A stretch of DNA of 12,909 nt from Stenotrophomonas_A sp036403795 (GCA_036403795.1 DASWQJ010000127.1:1-12909), one strand, 5' to 3'; positions 1 to 7,288 are shown, numbered from the stretch's first letter. Numbers and translations are program-made. Notes: generated by a model from the sequence alone, not told the origin.

Positions 1-34
1 ATCGAGCGAAGCCGTAACAACAACGCGCCTTGCG

Positions 35-139
35 CCGTCCTGTCGGGGTGGTGGGTCAGTGGGCCATGGTTGGCCCACGTGCGGTGAGTGCGGCCATGGA
101 TGGCCGCTCGAACCGCGATCCACCACCCCGACAGGACGG
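35..139. repeat. palindromic element with 20-bp outer stem and two inner hairpins
   Basis: Positions 35-54 and 120-139 are perfect 20-bp inverted repeats (CCGTCCTGTCGGGGTGGTGG against its complement). Pairing continues through a G-T wobble, 56/118 and 57/117. Enclosed are two hairpins: 59-66/71-78 (8 bp, loop TGGT) and 90-96/101-107 (7 bp, loop TGGA). The inner hairpins share the core CCATGG(T/A)TGG in the same orientation. As single-stranded DNA or RNA it would fold into a cloverleaf-like junction. It resembles dispersed extragenic palindromic repeats or a very small non-autonomous element, but I see no target-site duplication and no second copy here. The identity of the family is inference. 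Confidence 0.75.
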
Positions 140-266
140 GGCCCGCACCGCAAGCCAACACAACTAACCGCCAAACACCCACCGCGCCCTCAACAAAAAA
201 ACCCAACTCGCAAGCCGCGATCCAAAAGCGCCCAGCGTGCACCTTCCCCAAGCCGGGAAAAGAACC

Positions 267-292
267 AAAAAAAAGCCCGCCAATCGGCGGGC
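267..292 (-). terminator. intrinsic terminator of the YceI gene
   Basis: On the minus strand a perfect 7-bp GC stem (275-281 with 286-292, loop 282-285) is followed at once by eight T (267-274 read as A on the plus strand). It lies 38 bases past the stop codon of the YceI gene, as expected for Rho-independent termination of that transcript. Confidence 0.9.
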
Positions 293-330
293 CTTCTTGC
301 AGCGTTACCGCCTGACGGCAGCAACCAGCC

Positions 331-1059
331 TTACGACTTCGCAGCAGCAGCCGCCTCGGCCGGCTTCTCGCCCGTAGCCTCCGTGGTGATGCGCACCTTG
401 ACCTCGTCGCTCACGGCCGGCACGTAGTTGCCCACGCCAAAGTCAGTGCGCTTGAGCGTGGTGGTGGCATCGAAACCAATCGCCGGCACCTTCATCATCG
501 GGTGCTCGCCGGCACCGTTGAGCGTGACGTCCAACACGACCGGCTTGGTCTGGTCCTTCACGGTCAGATCACCCGTGACAGTCAGCTTGTTGACGCCGGC
601 CGATTCCACCTTGGTGCTCTTGAAGGTAGCGGTCGGGAACTTGGCGGCGTCGAAGAAATCGCCGCTCTTCAAATGCTCGTCGAACTTGGCGGTGAAGCTG
701 TTCAAGCCGCTGAGCGGGAGGGTCACCTGCACGCTCGACTTGGTCACGTCGTCGGCGTCATATACCAACGTACCCTCGACGTTGCCGAAGTGCGCGGTAG
801 GGTTCGAGAAGCCCATGTGGTTCCACTGCACCAGCACGTCGGTGTGCGAGGAATTGAGCGTGTAGGTGCCCGAGGCGGCCTGGATCGGGGTGGCCGCCGC
901 TTGCGTGGTGGCCGGCGCGGTGGCAGCGGCATCGGCGGGCGCGGCAGCGGCCGGGGTTTCGGCGGCGGCCGGCGTGGCAGCCTGCTCGGCGGGCTTGCTG
1001 CAGGCAGCCACGGCGAGGGTGAGGGCAAGCGGCAACAACAACTTGTTGAGATTGTTCAT
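331..1059 (-). CDS. YceI-family lipoprotein
   Basis: Encodes 242 residues. It starts with a lipoprotein signal: positive N-terminus, hydrophobic core and lipobox VAAC with the lipidated cysteine at residue 20. An Ala/Pro/Thr-rich tether follows (about 21-63). From residue 64 to about 228 it reads as a YceI domain: the opening GTYTLNSSHTDV, the segment FDEHLKSGDFFDAAKFPTATF, the TGDLTVKDQTKPV strand and the LKRTDFGVG motif are typical. YceI domains are lipocalin-like barrels that bind isoprenoid lipids in the periplasm; the substrate here is unknown. The open frame extends to 1185, but the ATG at 1059 gives the signal peptide and has an AAGGA seven bases upstream. A terminator follows. The reductase gene upstream on the same strand ends 149 bases away, so co-transcription is possible but not evident. 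Family assignment is strong; physiological role is inferred. Confidence 0.93.
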   Translation of the reverse strand: MNNLNKLLLPLALTLAVAACSKPAEQAATPAAAETPAAAAPADAAATAPATTQAAATPIQAASGTYTLNSSHTDVLVQWNHMGFSNPTAHFGNVEGTLVYDADDVTKSSVQVTLPLSGLNSFTAKFDEHLKSGDFFDAAKFPTATFKSTKVESAGVNKLTVTGDLTVKDQTKPVVLDVTLNGAGEHPMMKVPAIGFDATTTLKRTDFGVGNYVPAVSDEVKVRITTEATGEKPAEAAAAAKS

Positions 1060-1065
1060 GGTGGT

Positions 1066-1071
1066 GTCCTT
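1066..1071 (-). promoter_or_regulatory. ribosome binding site fixing the YceI start
   Basis: The minus strand reads AAGGAC, with AAGGA ending seven bases before the ATG at 1059. This supports the shorter start, which also yields a clean lipoprotein signal peptide, over the upstream ATG at 1185. Confidence 0.75.
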
Positions 1072-1208
1072 ACGTTGGGTGGCGACGTCGGGTGGAACGT
1101 TGTGGGACGACGGGATCAGGCGGGCAGAGTGAGCGAACTCCTCAGCGGCGGCGTCGACCCGGCCGGGTGGAAGCAAGGCAAACAATCACGAGTGGATGCA
1201 CAGAGGCA

Positions 1209-1799
1209 TCACTCGATGCGCGCGGCCTCGTCGAAGCTCAGGCGCGGCAGGCGCGGGAACACGCCGGACGGGTCACCGTAGCCCAGATTGACCAGGAAAT
1301 TGGACTTGATCGCCGTACCCGCGAAGAACGCCTCATCGACCTTGGCGTTGTCGAAGCCAGACATCGGGCCGGCATCCAGGCCCAACGCACGCGCGGCCAG
1401 GATCAGGTACGCGCCCTGCAGCGAACCATTGCGGAAAGCGGCCTGGTGGCGATTTTCGCGCGGGCCATCGAACCAGCTCTTGGCATCGGCATGCGGAAAC
1501 AGATAGGGCAGCTTTTCGTGGAAATCCTCATCAAAGCCCACGATCACGCACACCGGCGCGGCCAGGGTCTTGGCCAGGTTGCCTTCCGATAGCGCCGGGG
1601 CGAGCTTGGCCTTGGCTTCCGGCGACTTGACGAACACCAGGCGGGCCGGCGTGGCGTTGGCCGCGGTGGGACCCCACTTGGTCAGGTCGTACAGCGCGCG
1701 CAGCTGGCTGTCCTCGACCGGCTTGTCGAGAAAGGCGTTCTGGGTGCGCGCGGTGCGGAACAGCTGGTCGAGCGCGGCATCGTGAAGTGCTTCGGCCAT
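1209..1799 (-). CDS. rutE: malonic semialdehyde reductase / RutE-type nitroreductase
   Basis: 196 residues, the same length as E. coli RutE, and similar along the whole chain. Nitroreductase-fold FMN-binding elements are visible: RTARTQN (15-21), KWGPTAANATPAR (41-53), GPMSGFD (144-150) and NLGYGD (171-176), plus SEGNLAKTL (71-79) and the C-terminal RLPRLSFDEA. RutE reduces malonic semialdehyde to 3-hydroxypropionate in the Rut pyrimidine-degradation pathway. No other rut gene is in the window, so the protein may act as a general NAD(P)H-dependent aldehyde or nitro reductase in the cytoplasm. The frame opens at 1874, but the ATG at 1799 matches the family N-terminus and has an AGGAG five bases upstream. 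It is divergent from the ELM1-family gene across 98 bases. Family is certain; the true substrate is not. Confidence 0.92.
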   Translation of the reverse strand: MAEALHDAALDQLFRTARTQNAFLDKPVEDSQLRALYDLTKWGPTAANATPARLVFVKSPEAKAKLAPALSEGNLAKTLAAPVCVIVGFDEDFHEKLPYLFPHADAKSWFDGPRENRHQAAFRNGSLQGAYLILAARALGLDAGPMSGFDNAKVDEAFFAGTAIKSNFLVNLGYGDPSGVFPRLPRLSFDEAARIE

Positions 1800-1804
1800 G
1801 GGGA

Positions 1805-1810
1805 CTCCTG
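1805..1810 (-). promoter_or_regulatory. ribosome binding site fixing the rutE start
   Basis: The minus strand reads CAGGAG, five bases before the ATG at 1799. It decides for this start over the in-frame ATG at 1874, which would add 25 residues absent from RutE. Confidence 0.75.
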
Positions 1811-1897
1811 GTGGGGCTGACGGGCAGCGGTTGAACGAAGGCGCCAGTGTAGAGTGACACCACCACTGGAACACACGCCCATATCTGCAACGAATCT

Positions 1898-2863
1898 ATG
1901 TCTGAGACGAAACGATCAGGCACCATCCAGGCCTTGCACGATGGGCGCGCCGGCAACGCGCGGCAGGCCCAGGCCCTGGCCCAGGCATTGCTGCCAGGCG
2001 GCTGGCGCGACGTAGCCCTGGCGCCCCGCACGCCCTGGCAGTGGTGGGCGCCACGTCGGCTGCCGGGCGCCGACCGCGCTTTCGGTCCGGCCTTCACACG
2101 CCAACTGGACAGCCCGCCGGCCCTGGCGATCGGCTGCGGACGCCAGGCTGCGCTGGCCACCCGCCTGTTGCGCGGCCGCGGCGCGCTGGCGGTGCAGATC
2201 CTCGATCCGCGGTTGGACGCGCGCCACTGGGACCTGGTCATCGTGCCCGAGCACGACCGCCTGCGCGGCCACAACGTACTGACCTTGCTGGGCAGTCTGC
2301 ACCCGGTCGATGAAACCTGGCTGGCCCTGGGGCGGGCGGCGTTCGCCGGCATGGCCGGGCTGCCCTCGCCGCGCGTGGCCTTGTTGATCGGCGGCGGCAC
2401 GGCGCGCGTGCCGTGGACGGTGCCGGCGCTGGAAGCGGCCTGTCTGCCCTTGTTTGCGCAGGTGCGCGGGCAGGGCGGCAGCGTGCTGGCCACCACGTCG
2501 CGACGCACCCCGGCGCGAGTGGGCGAGTTCCTGCAGGGGGCGCTGCGTGACCTGCCGCATGTGTTGTGGCGCGGCGAGCGCGATGGCACCAATCCCTATG
2601 CCGGCTTGTTGGGCTGGGCCGATGCGATCACCTGCACGGCCGATTCCAGCAACCTGCTGTCCGAGGCTTGCGCGACGGCTGCGCCGGTGGCCGCGCTGTT
2701 TGCCGATCGCGCGCGCGGACGGCTGGGTACGTTGTCGCGGACGCTGCGCGAGCGCGGGCGATTGGTGGACGCCGATGCGCTGCTCGATGCGGGGCCGGCC
2801 ACGCCGCTGCGTGAAACCGCGCGCATTGCCGAGATGGTCCGCGCGCGTTTGGCGGCGGTGTAG
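1898..2863 (+). CDS. ELM1-family GT-B-like protein
   Basis: 321 residues, a usual length for bacterial members of the family named after plant mitochondrial fission protein ELM1. Recognisable blocks in order: LHDGRAGNARQAQALAQAL (13-31), AIGCGRQAA (77-85), QILDPR (100-105), VIVPEHD (114-120), IGGGTARVPW (164-173), NPYAGLLGWADAI (232-244) and DSSNLLSEACAT (249-260). Fold predictions for the family resemble GT-B glycosyltransferases such as MurG or LpxB, and bacterial copies are often considered envelope-related, but no reaction has been established that I can name. No signal peptide or membrane segment is visible. No good Shine-Dalgarno precedes the ATG. The start is supported by the family N-terminus beginning just before the DGRAGN block. 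The next plus-strand gene follows after 138 bases. Confidence 0.9.
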   Translation: MSETKRSGTIQALHDGRAGNARQAQALAQALLPGGWRDVALAPRTPWQWWAPRRLPGADRAFGPAFTRQLDSPPALAIGCGRQAALATRLLRGRGALAVQILDPRLDARHWDLVIVPEHDRLRGHNVLTLLGSLHPVDETWLALGRAAFAGMAGLPSPRVALLIGGGTARVPWTVPALEAACLPLFAQVRGQGGSVLATTSRRTPARVGEFLQGALRDLPHVLWRGERDGTNPYAGLLGWADAITCTADSSNLLSEACATAAPVAALFADRARGRLGTLSRTLRERGRLVDADALLDAGPATPLRETARIAEMVRARLAAV

Positions 2864-2947
2864 CCGCGCGCCAGCCGTCGCCCGTCGTGGCCCCCGTCCG
2901 CCAGCCGCGACAGGATCCGGCCACCGGCGCCGCCGCGCCAACTGCGT

Positions 2948-2953
2948 CATAAT
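2948..2953 (+). promoter_or_regulatory. possible -10 element upstream of the VUT-family gene
   Basis: CATAAT stands out in a very GC-rich spacer and would start transcription about 40 bases before the ATG at 3002. I find no matching -35 at 16-18 bases. The hexamer lies partly within a 6-bp dyad (CGCCAA 2936-2941, TTGGCG 2953-2958). Confidence 0.3.
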
Positions 2954-3001
2954 TGGCGAGTATTTCGCCACCGCCGCGGCCCTCCGCGAGCCTCGCTCCC
3001 C

Positions 3002-3562
3002 ATGAATCGCCCCGCCATCCCTTTCGCGCCAGCCACTGCGCGCGCCCTGACCATTGCCGTGCTGGCGATGGGCGCGGTCGTGCTGCTATCCAACGTGCTG
3101 GTGCAATACCCCATCAACGACTGGCTCACCTGGGGCGCGTTTTCCTACCCGGTGGCTTTCCTGGTCAGCAATCTGGTCAATCGGCGCTTCGGTCCGCAGG
3201 CGGCGCGCCGCGTGGCGTGGTGCGGTTTTGCATTGGCGGTGCTGGCGTCGGTGTGGGTGGCCTCGCCGCGCATCGCCACGGCGTCATGCCTGGCTTTCAT
3301 CGGCTCGCAGCTGTTGGACATCCGCGTGTTCGATCGCCTGCGCCGCGGCAGCTGGTGGCGCGCACCCATCGTGGCCACGCTATGCAGTGCCACGCTGGAT
3401 ACGGCGGTGTTCTGGAGCATCGCGTTTGCCGGCTCGAACCTGCCCTGGATCAGCTGGGCCGCCGGCGACCTGGCGGTGAAGTTGGGAATCGGCGTGTGCC
3501 TGCTGGCGCCGTTCCGCGCACTGTTGTGGAAGATGAGCCCGCTGCCCGCCAGCCAGCGCTGA
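3002..3562 (+). CDS. VUT/YhhQ-family queuosine precursor transporter
   Basis: 186 residues with about six hydrophobic segments (near 13-34, 43-60, 70-87, 91-106, 122-143 and 154-175), so an inner-membrane protein. Diagnostic VUT (DUF165) features are INDWLTWGAFSYPVAFLVSNL (split here as 38-48 and 49-58), NRRFGP (60-65), SQLLDIRVFDRLRR (102-115) with WWRAP, and TLDTAVFWSIAF (131-142). E. coli YhhQ imports the queuosine precursors preQ0 and preQ1 used for tRNA wobble modification; this protein is somewhat shorter than YhhQ and closer to the compact variants seen in many proteobacteria. No queuosine biosynthesis gene lies in the window. I looked for a preQ1 riboswitch in the leader and saw none. 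The start codon lacks an evident Shine-Dalgarno. Family is confident; transport of a queuosine precursor is by homology. Confidence 0.88.
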   Translation: MNRPAIPFAPATARALTIAVLAMGAVVLLSNVLVQYPINDWLTWGAFSYPVAFLVSNLVNRRFGPQAARRVAWCGFALAVLASVWVASPRIATASCLAFIGSQLLDIRVFDRLRRGSWWRAPIVATLCSATLDTAVFWSIAFAGSNLPWISWAAGDLAVKLGIGVCLLAPFRALLWKMSPLPASQR

Positions 3563-3573
3563 GGGCGCGCACT

Positions 3574-3593
3574 TCCTTCGTGCCGACGAAGGA
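3574..3593 (+). terminator. hairpin after the VUT-family gene
   Basis: A perfect 8-bp stem, TCCTTCGT (3574-3581) with ACGAAGGA (3586-3593) and loop GCCG, begins 12 bases after the stop codon. No T-run follows, so it is a weak intrinsic terminator at best and may instead stabilise the 3' end. Confidence 0.35.
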
Positions 3594-3694
3594 TCAAGGC
3601 GTACGCCGCCACCGCAACGTCATCGATACGTGGCCTCACGCGTCCGTGCGCGGGAGCGCACTAGGCTGCTACGTCCGCCGGTTGCCTTCCCTGC

Positions 3695-4339
3695 ATGCCT
3701 CGCAAAATCGCCCCGCCGCTTGCCAAGCCGGTCACCGGGGTTCCTGCCGGGAGCCTGGCGGCATTGCGGGCGCAAGCGCGGGAATGTCGTCGCTGCGACC
3801 TGTGGCGTCCCGCCACGCAAACCGTCTTCGGGGCGGGGCCGGCACGTGCCCAGTTGCTGGTGATCGGCGAGCAGCCCGGCGACCAGGAAGACCTTGCCGG
3901 CAAACCCTTCGTCGGACCGGCCGGCCAACTGCTGCGCACGCTGATGCAGGAAGCCGGCCTCAACCCGGCCACCATTTACCTCACCAACACGGTGAAGCAC
4001 TTCAAGTTCGCGCAGCGGGGCAAGCGCCGCCTGCACCAGCGCGCCAATGCGACCGAGCAGGCCGCCTGCCGGCCCTGGCTCGCCGCGGAACTGTTGCGGG
4101 TGCGGCCGCGCGTGGTGCTGGCGCTGGGTGCGATGGCGTCGCAGACGTTGTTCGGCAATGGCTTCCGGCTCACCGCCGAGCGCGGCCAGTGGCGTGCGCT
4201 GGACGAGCGCACGCAAGCGATGGCGAGCTGGCATCCGTCGGCGATCCTGCGCATGCGCGAGCCGGATCGTTCGGCGACGCGGGCGTTGCTGCTGGCAGAC
4301 CTGCGTACCGTGCACGCCAGGCTTGAGCGCGAAACCTGA
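3695..4339 (+). CDS. udgX: UdgX-type uracil-DNA glycosylase / uracil-DNA binding protein
   Basis: 214 residues of the UDG superfamily, closest to UdgX. The first motif is GEQPGDQEDLAGKPFVGPAG (58-77), with the Gln typical of UdgX. The family-specific loop follows KHFKF (101-105) as KRRLH (110-114); its histidine, H114, matches the residue that in mycobacterial UdgX attacks the uracil deoxyribose and leaves the protein covalently attached to DNA. The last motif is HPSAIL (180-185). Iron-sulfur ligands are C31, C34 and C125 (ACRPW). Where family-4 enzymes have the remaining cysteine there is H102, so the fourth ligand is inferred to be His. It acts on uracil-containing DNA in the cytoplasm. The usual KRRIH is KRRLH here, a conservative change. 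No Shine-Dalgarno is visible. The gene converges on glnE, leaving 129 bases between them. Confidence 0.9.
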   Translation: MPRKIAPPLAKPVTGVPAGSLAALRAQARECRRCDLWRPATQTVFGAGPARAQLLVIGEQPGDQEDLAGKPFVGPAGQLLRTLMQEAGLNPATIYLTNTVKHFKFAQRGKRRLHQRANATEQAACRPWLAAELLRVRPRVVLALGAMASQTLFGNGFRLTAERGQWRALDERTQAMASWHPSAILRMREPDRSATRALLLADLRTVHARLERET

Positions 4340-4410
4340 GCCTGCGATTGGCATTGCGCCATCGAACAACAGGGCTGCCTTCGCTTGATGCCATCCCACG
4401 GCTCGCCGTA

Positions 4411-4428
4411 GGCCAGCAGGTGCTGGCC
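4411..4428. terminator. hairpin between convergent udgX and glnE
   Basis: GGCCAGCA (4411-4418) is complementary to TGCTGGCC (4421-4428). It lies 71 bases after the udgX stop and 40 bases after the glnE stop. Only scattered T follow on the plus side (TTGGGTTCTGTCCTTT), so function as a terminator is a guess from position and stem strength. Confidence 0.35.
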
Positions 4429-4468
4429 TTGGGTTCTGTCCTTTCGACGAGCCCTTGGCCGCGCGCGC

Positions 4469-7288
4469 TCAGTCGGCCATGCGCCCGGGGGCGAACGCCA
4501 ATCCCTTCGCGATCGACACGGTCCGCACGCCCTGGCGGGCCTGTTCCAGTTCCTGCGTAGAGGCGGTCAGGCGCGGACGCCGATCCAGCGTGCAATGCAG
4601 GCCCGCCGCCGACAGCGCGGCATGCGCCTGCCGCAATGCGGGCGCACTGTCTTCGGGCAGCCAGCCGGTCGCCGCCAGTGCCTCGATGAGGTCCGGCGTG
4701 CGCCGCGGGATGAGCAGCGACGGGTGTGCATTGGCTTGCGCCAGCACGCCGGCCTGCAGCAGGAATTCCAGGTCCACCAATCCACCCTCGCCCTGTTTCA
4801 GATCGAACCGGCCCGCGTCGCTGCGATCGAGTTCGCTGCGCATGCGCGCGCGCATCTTCAGCACGTCCTCTGCCAGCGTCGTCCAATCGCGCGCGCGCCC
4901 CAGCGTGGCATCGCGCACGCGCTCGAAGTCCGCATGCAGGTGCGCATCGCCGGCGATCGCCCGCGCGCGCACCAGCGCCTGGTGTTCCCACGTCCACGCG
5001 CGCTCACGCTGGTATTCGGAATAACTGGCCAACGAGGACACCAGCGCGCCCTTGCCGCCATCGGGCCGCAGGCGCACGTCGGTATCGAACAAACGGCCCG
5101 CGCCGGTCTGGGCGCCCAGCATCGCAATCACTTTCTGTGCCTGCCGCGTGTACCAGCGAGCGGTCTCCAGGCCGCGCACGCCATCGGATTGCTCGGTGCC
5201 GGGCGGCGCGTCATACAGGAACACCAAGTCCAGGTCCGAGCCGAAGCCCAGTTCGCAGCCGCCCACGCTGCCGTAACCGATGATCGCGAACGCACCGCCC
5301 GGGACCTGCCCGTGTGCGTCCACCACTTGTCGTCGCGCCATCGCCTCTACGGTGACCACCACGGCCTCGGCCAGTTCGGCCAGTTGCCGCGTGCTGTCAT
5401 CGGCAGGCTGGCGACGGTCCAGCGTGGCCAACGCGATGCGGAAACTCAGCGCCAGGCGCCGCTCATTGAGCTCGCGCAGCGCCATCTCCGGGTCGTCGAT
5501 GGCCAAGGTCTCTTCGCAGGCCGCGCGCATGGTCGCCGCATCCGGCAAGGCACCGCCGATGCGCGTGTCCAGCAACTCGTCCAGCAACACGGGGAACGCC
5601 ACCAGCCGCTCGGCCAACAGCGCGCTGCGCGCGAACACATCCACCAGTCGGTTGAGCGCGCTGGGCTGCTCGTCCAACAAAGCGAGATAACTGGTGCGCC
5701 GCAGGATCGATTGCAGCAGGCCCAACACGCGGCGCAGCGCCGCGTCGGGCTGCGCCGAATGACCGGCGGCCTGCAACAGGGCCGGCATGACCCGGTCCAG
5801 CCGCGCACGCGCCGCATCCGACAACGCACGCACGCCGGAGGTCTGCACGAAATCGCGCAATGACTGGTCGGCGCCGGCCGCGTCGCCAAAGCCCAGCGCC
5901 GCCAGCGTGGCCGCGGCGCCACCGTCGGGCAGCGCCCGCCAATACGTCGCCACGCCATCGGGCGCCAGGTCGCGCTGGCGCGGTGCAAGCAGTTGACCGA
6001 ACTCGGCCGCCACGCAGTCGCGTTCGACGGCCAAGGCCTCATACAAGGCGTCCCAATCGGCGTAGCCCAGGCCCACCGCGATGCGTTTGCGGTCCAGCGG
6101 TGCCTCGGGCAGCGCGTGCGTCTGCGCATCGCGCAGCATCTGCAATCGGTTTTCCAACCGGCGCAGGAAGCGATAGGCATGTGCCAACGCGGCGCCTTCG
6201 TGCTCGCCGATCTGGCCCAACTCGATCAGCGCCGCCAGTGCCGGCATCAGGCGTCGCTCGCGCAGCCGCTCTTCGCGTCCACCGCGGATCAGCTGCAGCG
6301 ACTGCGCCAGGAATTCAATTTCACGGATGCCACCCGGGCCCCGCTTGATGTCGTCCAATCGGTCGTGGCGCGCGACCTCGGCGGTGATCGCCGCCTTCAT
6401 TTCGCGCAAGCCATCGAGCGCGGTGTAATCGAGATAGCGCCGGTAGACGAACGGCCGCAGCGTCTCCAGCCAGGCCTCGCCCGCCTCGATGTCGCCGGCC
6501 ACGGTGCGTGCCTTCAGCCACGCATAGCGCTCCCAGTCGCGACCTTCGCGCTGGAAGTATTGATCCATCCCCGCGAACGACAGCGCCACGCGGCCGGCGT
6601 TGCCGAACGGGCGCAGCCGCAGGTCCACGCGATGGCTGAAGCCTTCGGCCGTGGTTTCGTCGAGCAGTCGCGCCAGTTGCTGGCCCAGTCGCGCGAAATA
6701 CTCTTCGGCGGCCAGCGGCCGTGCGCCATCGGATTCGCCGCCCTGCGGATAGGCGTACACCAGGTCCACGTCGGAAGAAAAATTCAGCTCCCCGCCACCC
6801 AGCTTGCCCAGGCCGAACACCACCAGGCGCTGCACGCTACCGTCGGCCGACAGCACCTGGCCGTGGCGCAGCGCGAACTGGGTTTCGAGCGCGTCCAGCG
6901 CCAAGCCCAGGCAGTGCTCGGCCAGCCGGGTACTGCCGGCCAGCGTGTCGTCCACGCGGTCCAGGCCGAGCACGTCCCGCCAGACCAGCCGGGCCGATTC
7001 GCCCGTGCGATAGCGCCGCAGGAGCGCCGGCCATTCAGCGGCGTTGTCCGAGCTCAGCGTGGGGGCCGGCCAGGGACCAGGGTCGCGATGGGCCAGATGC
7101 ACCAGCAGGGCGGGTTGGCGAGCGGCAGTGTCGATGAAGAACTCGCTCGCCAAGCAAACGCGACGCAAGCCCCCCTCGAAGGCATCGCCCGGCCATTCAT
7201 GCTCGGTCGGCCACGCGGCGCGCAGTCGCGCCAGGGCGCGATCCAGATGATGGTCCAGGGCTGGGGACAGTAGGGGGGCATCGGGCAT
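4469..7288 (-). CDS. glnE: bifunctional glutamine synthetase adenylyltransferase/adenylyl-removase
   Basis: 939 residues, close to the 946 of E. coli GlnE. It is a full two-nucleotidyltransferase protein. The N-terminal adenylyl-removase half carries FGLGKLGGGELNFSSDVDL (158-176) with metal ligands D173 and D175. The C-terminal adenylyltransferase half carries IIGYGSVGGCELGFGSDLDL (669-688) with D685 and D687. Each is followed by its helical segment, including IKRGPGGIREIEFLAQ (314-329) and LKQGEGGLVDLEFLLQ (830-845). GlnE adds AMP to, and removes it from, glutamine synthetase, switching it off when nitrogen is plentiful; PII proteins and glutamine direct the choice. It acts in the cytoplasm. 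In the transferase loop the Lys of E. coli GYGKLGG is replaced by Ser, whereas the removase loop keeps it. No strong Shine-Dalgarno precedes the ATG at 7288. Partners glnA, glnB and glnD are not in the window. Confidence 0.97.
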   Translation of the reverse strand: MPDAPLLSPALDHHLDRALARLRAAWPTEHEWPGDAFEGGLRRVCLASEFFIDTAARQPALLVHLAHRDPGPWPAPTLSSDNAAEWPALLRRYRTGESARLVWRDVLGLDRVDDTLAGSTRLAEHCLGLALDALETQFALRHGQVLSADGSVQRLVVFGLGKLGGGELNFSSDVDLVYAYPQGGESDGARPLAAEEYFARLGQQLARLLDETTAEGFSHRVDLRLRPFGNAGRVALSFAGMDQYFQREGRDWERYAWLKARTVAGDIEAGEAWLETLRPFVYRRYLDYTALDGLREMKAAITAEVARHDRLDDIKRGPGGIREIEFLAQSLQLIRGGREERLRERRLMPALAALIELGQIGEHEGAALAHAYRFLRRLENRLQMLRDAQTHALPEAPLDRKRIAVGLGYADWDALYEALAVERDCVAAEFGQLLAPRQRDLAPDGVATYWRALPDGGAAATLAALGFGDAAGADQSLRDFVQTSGVRALSDAARARLDRVMPALLQAAGHSAQPDAALRRVLGLLQSILRRTSYLALLDEQPSALNRLVDVFARSALLAERLVAFPVLLDELLDTRIGGALPDAATMRAACEETLAIDDPEMALRELNERRLALSFRIALATLDRRQPADDSTRQLAELAEAVVVTVEAMARRQVVDAHGQVPGGAFAIIGYGSVGGCELGFGSDLDLVFLYDAPPGTEQSDGVRGLETARWYTRQAQKVIAMLGAQTGAGRLFDTDVRLRPDGGKGALVSSLASYSEYQRERAWTWEHQALVRARAIAGDAHLHADFERVRDATLGRARDWTTLAEDVLKMRARMRSELDRSDAGRFDLKQGEGGLVDLEFLLQAGVLAQANAHPSLLIPRRTPDLIEALAATGWLPEDSAPALRQAHAALSAAGLHCTLDRRPRLTASTQELEQARQGVRTVSIAKGLAFAPGRMAD

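Larger units (their letters stand above)
1..330. other. intergenic region without a supported gene
   Basis: No convincing coding sequence is present. Short open frames here have unnatural composition and match no family I know. The stretch holds a nested palindromic element (35-139), then about 125 bases in which the plus strand is strikingly poor in T (7 T in 141-266), then the hairpin and A-run that form the minus-strand terminator of the YceI gene. Positions 1-34 show nothing recognisable and may be the tail of a gene or spacer lying outside the window. Confidence 0.7.

Noticed and set aside
1157..1168. 12-base palindrome ACCCGGCCGGGT upstream of the YceI gene
   Set aside because: Short GC palindromes are expected by chance at this base composition and nothing ties it to a promoter.
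1060..1185. Upstream start for the YceI protein
   Set aside because: It would bury the lipoprotein signal 42 residues inside the chain; the ATG at 1059 has a good ribosome binding site.
502..1281. 259-codon plus-strand open frame
   Set aside because: Antisense to the YceI gene; low-complexity Gly/Arg content derives from the Ala-rich linker of the real protein.
2936..3001. preQ1 riboswitch before the VUT-family transporter
   Set aside because: The leader has only a 6-bp dyad and lacks the conserved preQ1-I aptamer sequence; the A-rich 3' segment is missing.
2953..4326. 457-codon plus-strand open frame
   Set aside because: It overlaps the VUT and UdgX genes in another frame and has no family features, whereas both overlapped genes are clearly recognised.
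4595..5863. 422-codon plus-strand open frame, with a second at 5993-7273
   Set aside because: Both are antisense to glnE, whose motifs and length are unambiguous.
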